This document shows positions 18,509 to 26,510 of a stretch of DNA of 44,677 bases, piece after piece. The notes beneath the pieces were generated by a model. The model was given only the letters and a program-made list of their open reading frames with translations, was not told where the DNA came from and made no database searches. The stretch lies in assembly GCA_903851235.1 (NCBI GenBank), contig CAINNR010000019.1, positions 1 through 44,677 on the forward strand. Direction: 5' to 3'. This DNA is from an uncultured Candidatus Berkelbacteria bacterium (lineage in GTDB: Bacteria; Patescibacteriota; UBA1384; XYA2-FULL-43-10; CAINNR01). Numbering within the stretch: the stretch's first letter is position 1; each line of letters starts with the position of its first letter. The translations under genes were made by a program, and so were the position numbers.

Positions 18509-19591
18509 ATGGACGAGACAAAACAAGATTCCGTAAAATTACCGGAGTTTTCGCGCTTGCTTGATTTGGCAATTGCAAAAGGCGCATCGGATATTCATAT
18601 CGTCGTCGGATCTCATCCGCTTTTGCGGATTGATGGACGACTGTTACCGGTTACTTCCGAACCGCCGTTAACGCTGGGAAAGGTCAATAAATTATTGTCG
18701 GAGATCGCTAAACCTGAAGCCTTGGAGAAATTAAAAAATAAGTCTGAGGTTGATTTCTCCTTTGAGTTTTCTGGCTCTCGTTTTCGCACCAATCTTTATC
18801 TACAAAAGGATTTGCCGGCGGCATCGCTCCGTTTGATTCTCAACAACATCAAATCATTTTCTGAGCTTGGACTACCACCGGTTGTCGAATATTTTACGTC
18901 TCAATCCCAGGGGCTAGTGATCATCTCCGGTCCAACCGGTCATGGAAAGTCAACAACTTTGGCATCAATGGTTCAAAAAATCAATCTTGACCGTCGCGAG
19001 CACATTATCACCATTGAAGATCCAATTGAGTATCTTTTCAAAAGTGAGAAAAGTCTAATTTCACAACGTGAAATTGGTAACGATACTGAAAATTTCCCTG
19101 CGGCTCTTCGAAGCGCTTTGCGCCAGGACCCGAATGTCATTTTGATCGGAGAAATGCGAGATTTGGAAACGATCCAAGCAGCGTTAACCATCGCTGAAAC
19201 TGGCCATCTAGTTCTAACCACGCTTCATACCAACTCCGCAGCGCAAACCATCGACCGAATCGTCGGTGTTTTCCCCGCATATCAGCAGCAGCAGGTTCGA
19301 AGTCAACTAGCCTCGGTTATGCTTGGGGTGATGTCGCAAAGGTTGATTCCAAAAATTTCCGGCGGTCGAGTGGTCGCTGCCGAGGTGATGATTAATAACT
19401 CGGCGATCAGAATGCTAATTCGCGATGATAAAATTTATCAAATTCCAAATGTGATTCAGACATCAGCGTCTGAAGGCATGATTTTGCTGGATAAAGTTTT
19501 GGCCGAATTGATTTCCAGGGGCGATGTTTCACTCGAAGATGCGTTGACTTGGTCAATTTCACCGAAATCACTGAAAATGATGGTGTATTAA
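18509..19591 (+). CDS. pilT: PilT-type pilus retraction ATPase
   Basis: A 360-residue motor of the PilT family, close to the usual length. Visible motifs are the N-terminal PAS-like domain with ASDIHIVVGSHPLLRIDG, Walker A GPTGHGKST (141-149, Lys147), Asp box (IITIEDPIEYL), Walker B region (LRQDPNVILIGEMRD), His box (TGHLVLTTLHTN) and AIR motif region (NNSAIRMLIRDDK). Unlike PilB it lacks the zinc cysteines. It drives pilus retraction and, in many bacteria, twitching and DNA uptake. It is flanked by pilB and pilC and has a strong ribosome-binding site. Confidence 0.95.
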   Translation: MDETKQDSVKLPEFSRLLDLAIAKGASDIHIVVGSHPLLRIDGRLLPVTSEPPLTLGKVNKLLSEIAKPEALEKLKNKSEVDFSFEFSGSRFRTNLYLQKDLPAASLRLILNNIKSFSELGLPPVVEYFTSQSQGLVIISGPTGHGKSTTLASMVQKINLDRREHIITIEDPIEYLFKSEKSLISQREIGNDTENFPAALRSALRQDPNVILIGEMRDLETIQAALTIAETGHLVLTTLHTNSAAQTIDRIVGVFPAYQQQQVRSQLASVMLGVMSQRLIPKISGGRVVAAEVMINNSAIRMLIRDDKIYQIPNVIQTSASEGMILLDKVLAELISRGDVSLEDALTWSISPKSLKMMVY

Positions 19592-19687
19592 AAACAATTT
19601 TGAATTCTAAAACAAATCAGAATCTCAAAACGTTTAAAGCATTTAAAATTATTTATTATTTGAGTTTTAAAATTCGACTTAGATATC

Positions 19688-20890
19688 ATGATGCGATTTA
19701 AATACAGAGCGAGAAACGATCGAGGCGACACCGTTGGTGGCGTTGTTCGGGCCGATAATATTTTGGCGGCGGAAAAAATTTTACGCGCCAACAGTTTGGT
19801 TACTGTTGATATTTTTCCGGAAACCAATGAGGTTTTTTCCTTTTTAGGTATTCGTCGCCGGATTTCCTTGCGTGACAAGGCGGTTTTTTCCAATCAGCTT
19901 TCAACCATGATTTCCGCCGGTTTGTCTCTGCCGAAAGCAGTCAACATTATTGCCGCTCAAACCAGCAACCAATATCTGAAAAGTATATTCTATAATATCA
20001 ATCGCGATCTTGAGGAGGGATTGAATTTTTCGTCGTCATTGGCGAAGTATCCGGATGTTTTTGATCAGCTCTATGTTAACATTGTCCGTTCCGGCGAATC
20101 AACCGGCAATTTAGAGATGGTACTTGCCAGAATTTCCGATAAAATGGACAGTGACCAGAGTCTATCGTCAAAATTGATGTCATCGTTGGCCTATCCAATT
20201 TTTATCATCATTGCCTTAATCGGCGTCGGTTGGTTGCTTTTAGTAAAAATCGTGCCACAAATCGAATCGATTTTCAAAGATGCAAACGTCCAATTGCCCT
20301 GGGCAACCGCACTTTTGATTTCAATTTCACACTTTCTTGGTAGTTATTGGTGGCTAGTAATTGTTGTCATTCTACTGTTAGTTCTTTTTGGCCGCTACTA
20401 CTTTGCGACAAAACCCGGTCAGGAAGTTTATGCCAAAATTCAACTTAGCATTCCCGGTTTTAAAAAAGTAACATCTGATGTTTATATGGCTCGTTTTTGC
20501 CGAACAATCGAAATGCTTTTTGAGTCAGGGGTACCACTGCTGGAAGCGATCAACACTACAGCAAATGTCATGGTAAACGGTTTTTACAAAAGTTCATTAC
20601 AGAGGATTTCCAAAGAGGTGCAAAAAGGTGTATCATTTAGTGTAGAATTGTCGAAAGATCCTTTGTTCCCACCGCTTGTCAGCCAAATGTTGGCGGTCGG
20701 CGAGCAAACCGGAAAATCGGCCGAGGTAATGGACAAATTGGCAAAATTTTATGAAGAGGAAGCGGAAAATGCAATCAAAGGTGTTTACTCTTTGGTTGAG
20801 CCTTTGGCGATAGTATTGGTTGGTATCGGTGTAGGAATCCTGGTTTTTGCGATTTTGGTTCCGATTTATCAAATTGCGCTTATTCAATAA
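19688..20890 (+). CDS. pilC: PilC/GspF-type inner-membrane platform protein
   Basis: A 400-residue polytopic protein with two tandem GspF domains (about 65-190 and 265-390) and three to four membrane helices (about 167-190, 215-237, 370-395). The conserved starts of each repeat are seen as FSNQLSTMISAGLSLPKAV and FCRTIEMLFESGVPLLEAI. It is the platform to which PilB and PilT dock. The ATGATG start has no Shine-Dalgarno; 96 AT-rich bases separate it from pilT. Length and domain order are normal for the family. Confidence 0.94.
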   Translation: MMRFKYRARNDRGDTVGGVVRADNILAAEKILRANSLVTVDIFPETNEVFSFLGIRRRISLRDKAVFSNQLSTMISAGLSLPKAVNIIAAQTSNQYLKSIFYNINRDLEEGLNFSSSLAKYPDVFDQLYVNIVRSGESTGNLEMVLARISDKMDSDQSLSSKLMSSLAYPIFIIIALIGVGWLLLVKIVPQIESIFKDANVQLPWATALLISISHFLGSYWWLVIVVILLLVLFGRYYFATKPGQEVYAKIQLSIPGFKKVTSDVYMARFCRTIEMLFESGVPLLEAINTTANVMVNGFYKSSLQRISKEVQKGVSFSVELSKDPLFPPLVSQMLAVGEQTGKSAEVMDKLAKFYEEEAENAIKGVYSLVEPLAIVLVGIGVGILVFAILVPIYQIALIQ

Positions 20891-20928
20891 AAAAGTTAAT
20901 TTAAGTATTTATTTGGGAGGAAAAAAAG

Positions 20929-21393
20929 ATGAAAAGCAAAAAAGCTTTTACATTAATCGAGCTTCTGATCGTAATTGCGATCATTGGGATTCTAGCAGCG
21001 ATGATTTTTCTTAGTTTAAATGCCGCCAGAAAGAAAGCCCAAGACGCACAGGTTAAAAGTGATATGACAACTTTGTCTCAAGCTTTGGAAATCGTGAAAA
21101 TTGATCGAAATCTGACTGATGTCCCTTGGACGGTTTTGACCGACAATACCACAACCAACGACTCAAATATTACTCGCTGGACTGATAGCGGCGATCCGAC
21201 AACCGGTAATCGTTTGGCCGGAAAACTTCCGGTTAATCCGATTGGAGGATCTTACTATATCAAAATTGTTTCTAGCGATTATGCAATGCTGTCAAGACTC
21301 AATGCTACTAACAGTTATGATTGTATAAAAAATGGCACGTCTTCAATTGTCACCTCCTCATCAACAAACGCCGCACTTTCTGCCTGCTTCTAA
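20929..21393 (+). CDS. pilA: Type IV pilin (probable major subunit)
   Basis: A 154-residue prepilin. The class III leader is six residues (MKSKKA) followed by FTLIELLIVIAIIGILAAM, with Glu at position +5. Cleavage would fall after Ala rather than the usual Gly. The globular part carries two cysteines (in YDCIKN and the C-terminal ACF) that could form the D-region disulfide. The strongest ribosome-binding site of the locus (GGGAGGA) and a following terminator suggest high, separate expression, as expected of the major subunit. PilD, 71 bases downstream, should process it. Confidence 0.9.
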   Translation: MKSKKAFTLIELLIVIAIIGILAAMIFLSLNAARKKAQDAQVKSDMTTLSQALEIVKIDRNLTDVPWTVLTDNTTTNDSNITRWTDSGDPTTGNRLAGKLPVNPIGGSYYIKIVSSDYAMLSRLNATNSYDCIKNGTSSIVTSSSTNAALSACF

Positions 21394-21410
21394 TCAATTC
21401 GAGTTTAATG

Positions 21411-21448
21411 AAGCTTGCTCTGACGAATATGTTGGAGCAAGCTTTTTT
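21411..21448 (+). terminator. Terminator after the pilin gene
   Basis: A perfect 10-base stem (AAGCTTGCTC at 21411-21420 with its complement at 21435-21444) is followed by a run of six T that begins inside the stem. It separates the highly expressed pilin from pilD. Confidence 0.85.
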
Positions 21449-21449
21449 C

Positions 21450-21458
21450 TGTTAAAAT
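21450..21458 (+). promoter_or_regulatory. Extended -10 promoter of pilD, leaderless
   Basis: TG at 21450-21451, one base, then TAAAAT at 21453-21458. Only six bases separate the -10 from the pilD ATG, so transcription should start at or next to the start codon. There is no Shine-Dalgarno. Confidence 0.5.
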
Positions 21459-21464
21459 AAAATA

Positions 21465-22220
21465 ATGGCAACGGATATTATTTTTTTATTATTCGGTTTG
21501 TTTTTTGGCAGTTTTTTAAATGTTCTAATTTTTCGTTTTCCGGAAATGAAAGGTGTAGTATCTGGTCGGTCATATTGTCCAAAGTGCAAAAAACCGATTG
21601 CCGCACGTGATTTAATTCCAATAATCAGCTATATTATTCTTTGGGGCCGCTGCAGAAATTGCCAAAAAAGAATCTCACCGCAATATCCGTTAGTTGAGCT
21701 CGCGACCGGAATCGTATTTTTTCTTTTCACCAAATACATCGGGTTTAATTATCAGTTGATTCCATACTTAATAATTGCGTCAATCTCAATTTTGATTTTT
21801 GTTTACGACAGCAAATATCTTGAAATTCCGGAGGTCTTCTCTTGGTTGCTATTGATTTTCGTCATTATCGCGGCAGCGATGGCGCCAAGTTTTAGTATTA
21901 GCAATTTTCTACTCGGTGGACTGATCGGCGGCGGAATACTCGGAATCATCGTTGGTATTTCCGATGAACGGATGATGGGCTCCGGCGATATTAAAATCGG
22001 TTTGGCTTTCGGATTTTTGCTTGGGCCGGAGCGATCAATCCTATTTTTATTTCTCTCATTTATCATCGGAGCGATTATCGGATTAATATTAATGATTGTC
22101 AAAAGAAAAGAAATCAAATCAGAGATCGCTTTTGCGCCATTTCTAATTTTGGCGGCGACAATTTGCAGCCTTTGGGGTCAATCGATAGTTAATTTTTATC
22201 TAAAATTTGCTATGATATAG
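21465..22220 (+). CDS. pilD: Prepilin peptidase / N-methyltransferase
   Basis: A 251-residue integral membrane aspartyl protease (A24 family) that removes prepilin leaders and methylates the new N terminus. The cytoplasmic loop has the zinc pairs CPKC and CRNC. The two catalytic aspartates are in DSKYLEIP and GSGDIKIG. About seven membrane helices are present, and the N-terminal helix ends in FGSFLNVLIFR as in the family. It serves the pilin at 20929 and the three minor prepilins that follow it. It sits behind a terminator and seems to be read from its own promoter. Confidence 0.94.
   Translation: MATDIIFLLFGLFFGSFLNVLIFRFPEMKGVVSGRSYCPKCKKPIAARDLIPIISYIILWGRCRNCQKRISPQYPLVELATGIVFFLFTKYIGFNYQLIPYLIIASISILIFVYDSKYLEIPEVFSWLLLIFVIIAAAMAPSFSISNFLLGGLIGGGILGIIVGISDERMMGSGDIKIGLAFGFLLGPERSILFLFLSFIIGAIIGLILMIVKRKEIKSEIAFAPFLILAATICSLWGQSIVNFYLKFAMI
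22208..22216 (+). promoter_or_regulatory. Extended -10 promoter of the minor prepilin genes
   Basis: TG at 22208-22209, C, then TATGAT at 22211-22216, lying in the last codons of pilD. The next ATG is eight bases downstream, so the message would have almost no leader. Confidence 0.45.
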
Positions 22221-22224
22221 ACAT

Positions 22225-22788
22225 ATGGAAGCACGACCTGCTAATTTTTATGGATCAGTCGAACGAAGTGGCCGAAGTGGAATGACACTGATTGAGCTGT
22301 TAGTCTCTTTGGCGATTATCGTTTTAATGGTTGGGATTACCTTCCCGATTTTTTCTTATTACCAAAAAAGGAGCACTGTCGAGAGTGACATTAACAACTT
22401 CGTTTCGCTTTTTAACTATGCTAGAGCGCTGCAGAATAACCCTGACAGTTTTTCTCGTTCAAGTTCGGATAATTACAGCTTTATTATTAAATTAACCAAT
22501 AATTCCAGCACTCATCGAGCAGAGCTTTTCTCCTCTGCCGATCCGACTACAGTTATCGATACGGCTAATTTTTCTGAAAATATCGCTGTTAACACTGACA
22601 CCAATAAAAGTGACGGATTAACTCTGAGTTTCAGCGGAAAATCGCCTAATGAGATCATTAGCTGTTCAATAGATTGTAGCTCAAAAATATTATTCGGGTT
22701 TTCAACCACTGGCAGTGGCTCGTTTACTAGAACTGCGACAATCCTAAATTCAACATCAACCCAGCTTTTATCAATTAATATAAAATAA
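22225..22788 (+). CDS. Minor prepilin, GspH/FimT-like
   Basis: A 187-residue prepilin with an unusually long leader of 19 residues ending RSG, then MTLIELLVSLAIIVLMVGITF with Glu at +5. Here the residue before the cleavage site is Gly, unlike the other three prepilins in the locus. The globular part is Ser/Asn/Thr-rich with one Cys pair (SCSIDCS). It starts four bases after pilD and runs into two more minor prepilin genes. Minor pilins of this type prime fibre assembly and may sit at the tip. Confidence 0.8.
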   Translation: MEARPANFYGSVERSGRSGMTLIELLVSLAIIVLMVGITFPIFSYYQKRSTVESDINNFVSLFNYARALQNNPDSFSRSSSDNYSFIIKLTNNSSTHRAELFSSADPTTVIDTANFSENIAVNTDTNKSDGLTLSFSGKSPNEIISCSIDCSSKILFGFSTTGSGSFTRTATILNSTSTQLLSINIK

Positions 22789-22793
22789 TTTTG

Positions 22794-23384
22794 ATGCCAA
22801 TTCTTCGCCAAAATAAACGCGCTTTCGGATTAATAGAGACACTAATCGCTTGTGCGATTTTAATGATTATTTGCGGTGCGCTTTTGACGATTAATGTCAT
22901 CATAACTCGCGATATCGCTTTCGCCAAAGATCGTGCAGTTGCTTATAACTTGGCGCAAGAAGCGATCGAGTCCGGTCGGCAGATTCGCGACAGCAACTTG
23001 GTTGATGGTTTGTCGCTGACAAATTGGAACACTTTTGTTTGTAATCCGCTCTCGGCACCTGCACTCTCAAGCCCAAGTGTCTCCACCAGCGGTTATTACA
23101 TTATCACCTCAGGTAAATTTTCAAGTTGTTATGGAAATTCGCCGAGAATAGCTTTAACGCAGGATATCAAATTATCCGGCGAAAATATTCAAATTGGAGG
23201 TGTCACTTACAATCGAAAAATCCACTTTTTAACCTCTGGCATTGATCCCATAGTAGATAATTCGGCTCAAATTACCAATGACAATGCAATTCGAATGGTT
23301 GTCGATATCAATTGGATCGATCACGGAAGCTCTAGAACCGCCAGCGTGACCGAGCTTTTAACCAACTGGAAGAGGGGATTGTAA
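22794..23384 (+). CDS. Minor prepilin, PilV-like
   Basis: A 196-residue prepilin. The leader MPILRQNKRA precedes FGLIETLIACAILMIICGALLT, with Glu at +5 and Ala at -1. The segment DRAVAYNLAQEAIESGRQIRDSN is the conserved helix of PilV/type II secretion I-like subunits. I use the ATG at 22794 rather than the TTG three bases earlier. Its stop codon overlaps the next start by one base (TAATG), so the two are translationally coupled. Confidence 0.8.
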   Translation: MPILRQNKRAFGLIETLIACAILMIICGALLTINVIITRDIAFAKDRAVAYNLAQEAIESGRQIRDSNLVDGLSLTNWNTFVCNPLSAPALSSPSVSTSGYYIITSGKFSSCYGNSPRIALTQDIKLSGENIQIGGVTYNRKIHFLTSGIDPIVDNSAQITNDNAIRMVVDINWIDHGSSRTASVTELLTNWKRGL

Positions 23385-24058
23385 TGCGAAAAAGAGCTTT
23401 TACTTTAATTGAAATTTTAGTTGCGGTGGCGATTTTTTCCATTGCGATGATAATCTCTGCCGGTATTTTTTCCAATATTATCGGCAACCAAAGCTTCGTG
23501 TCCGTTAGTTCCAACGCCAATCGTGAGGGTCAGAGGATTTTGCGACAGATTTCCGATGACACTGTCAACGCGACCGGCACCGGTGGTGTTAGCTTCGATC
23601 CATCAATCCAAGCCAAAGGTATTTTATTTTTGGATAGCAACAACGCGGTTGTAACACCGCCGGCTGATTGTTTAAGCGCAATGGCGTCAAACTGTTACTT
23701 TCCCGGAATTGTTTTGTTTTCTCCAAGAGGGATAAAAATTTATCGCTTTAATGCCAAAAACAAAACGCTTGAATATGGCGTTAATGTTGGCGAAACCAAT
23801 CATAATTTATTGTTAATGAACCCACTGACAGTGCCAAATCAGATTTCATCAGTATATACTTTTTCCAAATTGAACAGCGACAACACTGAAATTATTTCAA
23901 ATGGTTTTTCTGGGATTTCCTGCTATAATTCAAGTTGTTCACAACAACCGTTTATTAAAATTGACATGACGACCGAAACTTTCGATTATGCCAACAAAGC
24001 GGCGCGACACCGAGCAAAAATTGAACTTAGGACAATGATAACTGGTCGGAGTTATTAG
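23384..24058 (+). CDS. Minor prepilin, PilW/GspJ-like
   Basis: A 224-residue prepilin with leader MRKRA followed by FTLIEILVAVAIFSIAMIISAGIF, Glu at +5 and Ala at -1. The following helix (NREGQRILRQISDDTVNATG) is typical of PilW/GspJ subunits. Four cysteines lie in the C-terminal half (DCLSAMASNC and SCYNSSC). It is the last gene of the pilus locus and is followed by the trpS promoter. It overlaps the preceding prepilin gene by one base. Confidence 0.8.
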   Translation: MRKRAFTLIEILVAVAIFSIAMIISAGIFSNIIGNQSFVSVSSNANREGQRILRQISDDTVNATGTGGVSFDPSIQAKGILFLDSNNAVVTPPADCLSAMASNCYFPGIVLFSPRGIKIYRFNAKNKTLEYGVNVGETNHNLLLMNPLTVPNQISSVYTFSKLNSDNTEIISNGFSGISCYNSSCSQQPFIKIDMTTETFDYANKAARHRAKIELRTMITGRSY

Positions 24059-24068
24059 TTACTTTATT

Positions 24069-24117
24069 TATAATTTCGTGTTTTATCTGCCCGTAGGGTC
24101 ACCTATCGGAAGATAAA
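24069..24117 (+). promoter_or_regulatory. trpS promoter -10 and 5'-terminal RNA hairpin
   Basis: A perfect TATAAT lies at 24069-24074; its -35 is weak. The predicted first base (about 24081) is followed at once by a hairpin: a perfect 7-base outer stem (TTTATCT 24082-24088 with 24111-24117) and an inner CCGTAGG/CCTATCGG stem with one bulge and a GTCA loop. AAGGAG follows six bases later. The hairpin may protect the 5' end or control translation. Confidence 0.5.
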
Positions 24118-24136
24118 TTAGTAAGGAGCTTCAGTT

Positions 24137-25120
24137 ATGAAACGAGTTTTTTCCGGCATTCAGCCGACCGGCACACTTCATTTGGGAAATTATTTAGGCG
24201 CAATCAAACAGTGGGTTGAATTGCAAAATAAAGTCGATGAGTCAATTTTTTGCATTGTTGATCTGCACGCAATTACCGTATCGCGCGATCCGAAACTTTC
24301 CGATCAGATTTTAAATGTCGCCGCTTGGTATTTGGCTTGCGGAGTTGATCTATCAAAATCAAAAATTTTTGTTCAATCAATGCGGCCGGAACACACCGAA
24401 CTAGCCTGGATCTTGAATTGTTTTTCAACAATGGGTGAACTTGGCCGAATGACTCAATATAAAGAAAAATCCGAGGGCAAACGCGATGCGGTTTCGGTTG
24501 GACTTTTCGATTACCCGATTCTGATGGCGGCCGATATTTTGCTTTATCAAGCGACTGATGTACCGGTTGGTGATGATCAAAAACAGCATGTTGAATTGGC
24601 GCGCGATTTGGCTATCCGTCTCAATAATAAATACCAGGGCGTTTTTACTGTCCCAGAGCCGATAATTAGAGACGATGTTCAGCGAATAAAAGGTTTGGAT
24701 GACCCGGAAAAGAAAATGGCGAAATCGGCGAGCTCGGAATACAATTACATTGCTTTTAGCGATTCTGCGGAAATCATTCGAAAAAAAATTTCCCGAGCGG
24801 TTACCGATTCTGGTAGCGAAATTGTTGTCCGCGATGATAAGCCGGCAATGACAAACTTGCTTAATATCTTCTCCGGAATTTCCGGTCGCAATATCAAAAG
24901 TTTGGAAACTGATTTTAGAGGTGTCGGTTATGGCGATTTCAAAAAGGCTTTAGCCGAAGAAATTATACTGTTCTTGGAGCCGAAACAATCTCGTTTTAAA
25001 GAAATCATCGCTGACAAAGACAAATTGCGTAAAATTCTTATCAATGGTGCAGAATCAGTTGAACCCATTGCACAGAAAACTTTAGCGAAGGTGAAGTCAA
25101 AAATCGGTCTCGGTATCTGA
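24137..25120 (+). CDS. trpS: Tryptophanyl-tRNA synthetase
   Basis: A 327-residue class I synthetase that charges tRNA-Trp. The start MKRVFSGIQPTG and the HIGH-type motif HLGN (15-18) are typical. The KMSKS loop is KMAKS (193-197). The segment DYPILMAADILLY is the conserved substrate pocket of bacterial TrpRS. AAGGAG precedes the ATG. The stop codon shares its last A with the ATG of rnhA. Length is normal for the family. Confidence 0.96.
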   Translation: MKRVFSGIQPTGTLHLGNYLGAIKQWVELQNKVDESIFCIVDLHAITVSRDPKLSDQILNVAAWYLACGVDLSKSKIFVQSMRPEHTELAWILNCFSTMGELGRMTQYKEKSEGKRDAVSVGLFDYPILMAADILLYQATDVPVGDDQKQHVELARDLAIRLNNKYQGVFTVPEPIIRDDVQRIKGLDDPEKKMAKSASSEYNYIAFSDSAEIIRKKISRAVTDSGSEIVVRDDKPAMTNLLNIFSGISGRNIKSLETDFRGVGYGDFKKALAEEIILFLEPKQSRFKEIIADKDKLRKILINGAESVEPIAQKTLAKVKSKIGLGI

Positions 25121-25551
25121 TGAATACAATTTATATCAATACAGACGGTGGCTCTAGAGGCAATCCCGGTCCAGCGGCGATTGGTGTGGTTTTTTCTGAC
25201 GCCGATGGAATAATTATCCACAATCATAAATCTTGTATCGGTCGGGCGACGAACAATGAGGCTGAATACAAAGCAATTATCAAAGCGCTTGAAATTTTGT
25301 TGCAATCAAAATGGTTCGCGGAAAATAATATTGCTGAGAAAGAGGTGATTTGTCGCTTGGACTCTCAACTGGTTGTCGAACAGATTAACGGTAATTACAA
25401 AATAAAACAGGATCATATTAAACTTTTTATCGCTCAAATTCGACAGATGATTTCCCAGGTGCATCTGAATATCTCATTTGTTCACGTTCCGCGCGAGGAA
25501 AATAAATTGGCCGATAAATTGGTCAATCAGGCATTGGATCAAGAAAAATGA
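25120..25551 (+). CDS. rnhA: Ribonuclease HI family protein
   Basis: A 143-residue RNase H fold that cuts RNA in RNA-DNA hybrids such as primers and R-loops. The four carboxylates are visible: Asp9 in YINTDGGSRGNPGP, Glu47 in TNNEAEYKA, Asp81 in CRLDSQLVV, and the last Asp in PREENKLADKLVNQA. It has the compact form without the basic handle of E. coli RNase HI, as in many Gram-positive and archaeal RNase HI-like proteins. It overlaps trpS by one base and the next gene by four. Confidence 0.9.
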   Translation: MNTIYINTDGGSRGNPGPAAIGVVFSDADGIIIHNHKSCIGRATNNEAEYKAIIKALEILLQSKWFAENNIAEKEVICRLDSQLVVEQINGNYKIKQDHIKLFIAQIRQMISQVHLNISFVHVPREENKLADKLVNQALDQEK

Positions 25552-25766
25552 AAATTACTATCAAAGTTATTCCATCTGCCAAAGTTGAACAAATTCAGCC
25601 GGCGCTCGATGGTTCACTCAAAGTTTGGTTGCGGGCGAGACCGAAAGAGGGTGAAGCAAATCGGGCGCTGATAAAATTATTGGCAAAACATTTTGATGTT
25701 GCAAAATCTCAAATTGACATCGTTTCCGGTTTGACCTCAAGAAACAAAATCGTTGAAATTTCTTAG
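25548..25766 (+). CDS. DUF167 (YggU-type) small protein
   Basis: A 72-residue protein matching the DUF167 family over its full length: VIPSAKVEQI at the start, LKVWLRARPKEGEANRALIKLLAKHF in the middle and VSGLTSRNKIVEI at the end. The family is widespread and of unknown biochemical function. It overlaps rnhA by ATGA and closes this operon. Confidence 0.88.
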   Translation: MKITIKVIPSAKVEQIQPALDGSLKVWLRARPKEGEANRALIKLLAKHFDVAKSQIDIVSGLTSRNKIVEIS

Positions 25767-25851
25767 AACTGATATTCATTATCATTTTTTTATGTCCTCA
25801 AATGTTAATTGGCAACAGATTTGAAAAGTGAACAAAGAAAATCACAGAAAG

Positions 25852-25875
25852 AAAAAAGGTCGCGCATTGCGCGAC
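25852..25875 (-). terminator. Terminator of the 25893-26306 orphan gene
   Basis: On the minus strand a perfect 7-base GC-rich stem (GTCGCGC at 25859-25865 with 25869-25875, loop of three) is followed by T6 (A-run at 25852-25857). Confidence 0.8.
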
Positions 25876-25892
25876 TGGGGGCAGTTTGTTAT

Positions 25893-26306
25893 TCAGTTTT
25901 GGTCTTTCTTTATACTGGCTGTAACTGTTACAACAACCTCGGCTGATTCTCCTGGCTGAAGTCCGGCACGGATTGTCGAAATTGCAGAAGAGAACCAATC
26001 ACCTTTGAAAGCCGTTACAACCTGCTTAGGCTTTGTTTGCCGATGTTTGCGCCCATCAGGAATTCCTGACTCTCTCTTTTGTCGAAGCTGATGCTGAAAT
26101 AAGCAGCTATAGGTCATTTTACCGCCAGAGGCTCCCGCGATCAGTGTACAGAAGCCTGAAGTTTTTTCAGTGGATCTTACTGTATTGTCAAACCAATCTT
26201 CAAATGTTTGGCCGGATGTTGGGCGAATGATTGTCTCGTCGAGATTGTTAAAGTTGACGACCTCAACAGCAAGTTTACTCCAGTGCGGGTTTTTCGGCAA
26301 CGGCAT
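25893..26306 (-). CDS. Orphan hypothetical protein
   Basis: A 137-residue protein that I do not recognise. It has no signal peptide or membrane helix. The middle is basic (QLRQKRESGIPDGRKHRQTKPK), and the last 35 residues look beta-rich (GESAEVVVTVTASI). AGGGGG lies eight bases before the ATG. It is a stand-alone unit on the strand opposite to all its neighbours, with a consensus-like promoter 45 bases upstream and a hairpin terminator just after the stop. GC content is higher than in the flanking operons. Confidence 0.6.
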   Translation of the reverse strand: MPLPKNPHWSKLAVEVVNFNNLDETIIRPTSGQTFEDWFDNTVRSTEKTSGFCTLIAGASGGKMTYSCLFQHQLRQKRESGIPDGRKHRQTKPKQVVTAFKGDWFSSAISTIRAGLQPGESAEVVVTVTASIKKDQN

Positions 26307-26342
26307 CTTTACTACCCCCTTAGTCGTAACGTCGATCTGAGT

Positions 26343-26380
26343 ACTGTCCTGACAGTAGCAGAATGTTTTCCTGTTGTCAA
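26343..26380 (-). promoter_or_regulatory. Promoter and palindromic operator of the 25893-26306 gene
   Basis: On the minus strand TTGACA (26375-26380), a 17-base spacer and TACTGT (26352-26357). A palindrome with 6-base arms and a 2-base centre (26343-26356, ACTGTC-CT-GACAGT) overlaps the -10 and the expected start site, a classic place for a repressor. Confidence 0.6.
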
Positions 26381-26477
26381 GGTTGAAAAGTGAGCATAAA
26401 AACTGTAAACTGGAATCAGTGGATTATGAATCGGGAATTATGAATTAGGGAGAGATTCCGAAATGAATTTTTGCTGA

Positions 26478-26486
26478 TGATATACT
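26478..26486 (+). promoter_or_regulatory. Extended -10 promoter of ileS
   Basis: TG (26478-26479), A, TATACT (26481-26486), with no good -35. The leader is about 20 bases and has no Shine-Dalgarno. It contains an ATGATG that opens an 11-codon frame overlapping the ileS start. Confidence 0.45.
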
Positions 26487-26510
26487 AAGCCATGATGATA
26501 ACAGAAAACC

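Noticed and set aside
26033-26393. Two plus-strand frames opposite the 25893-26306 gene
   Set aside because: They lack ribosome-binding sites and run against a gene with promoter, ribosome-binding site and terminator.
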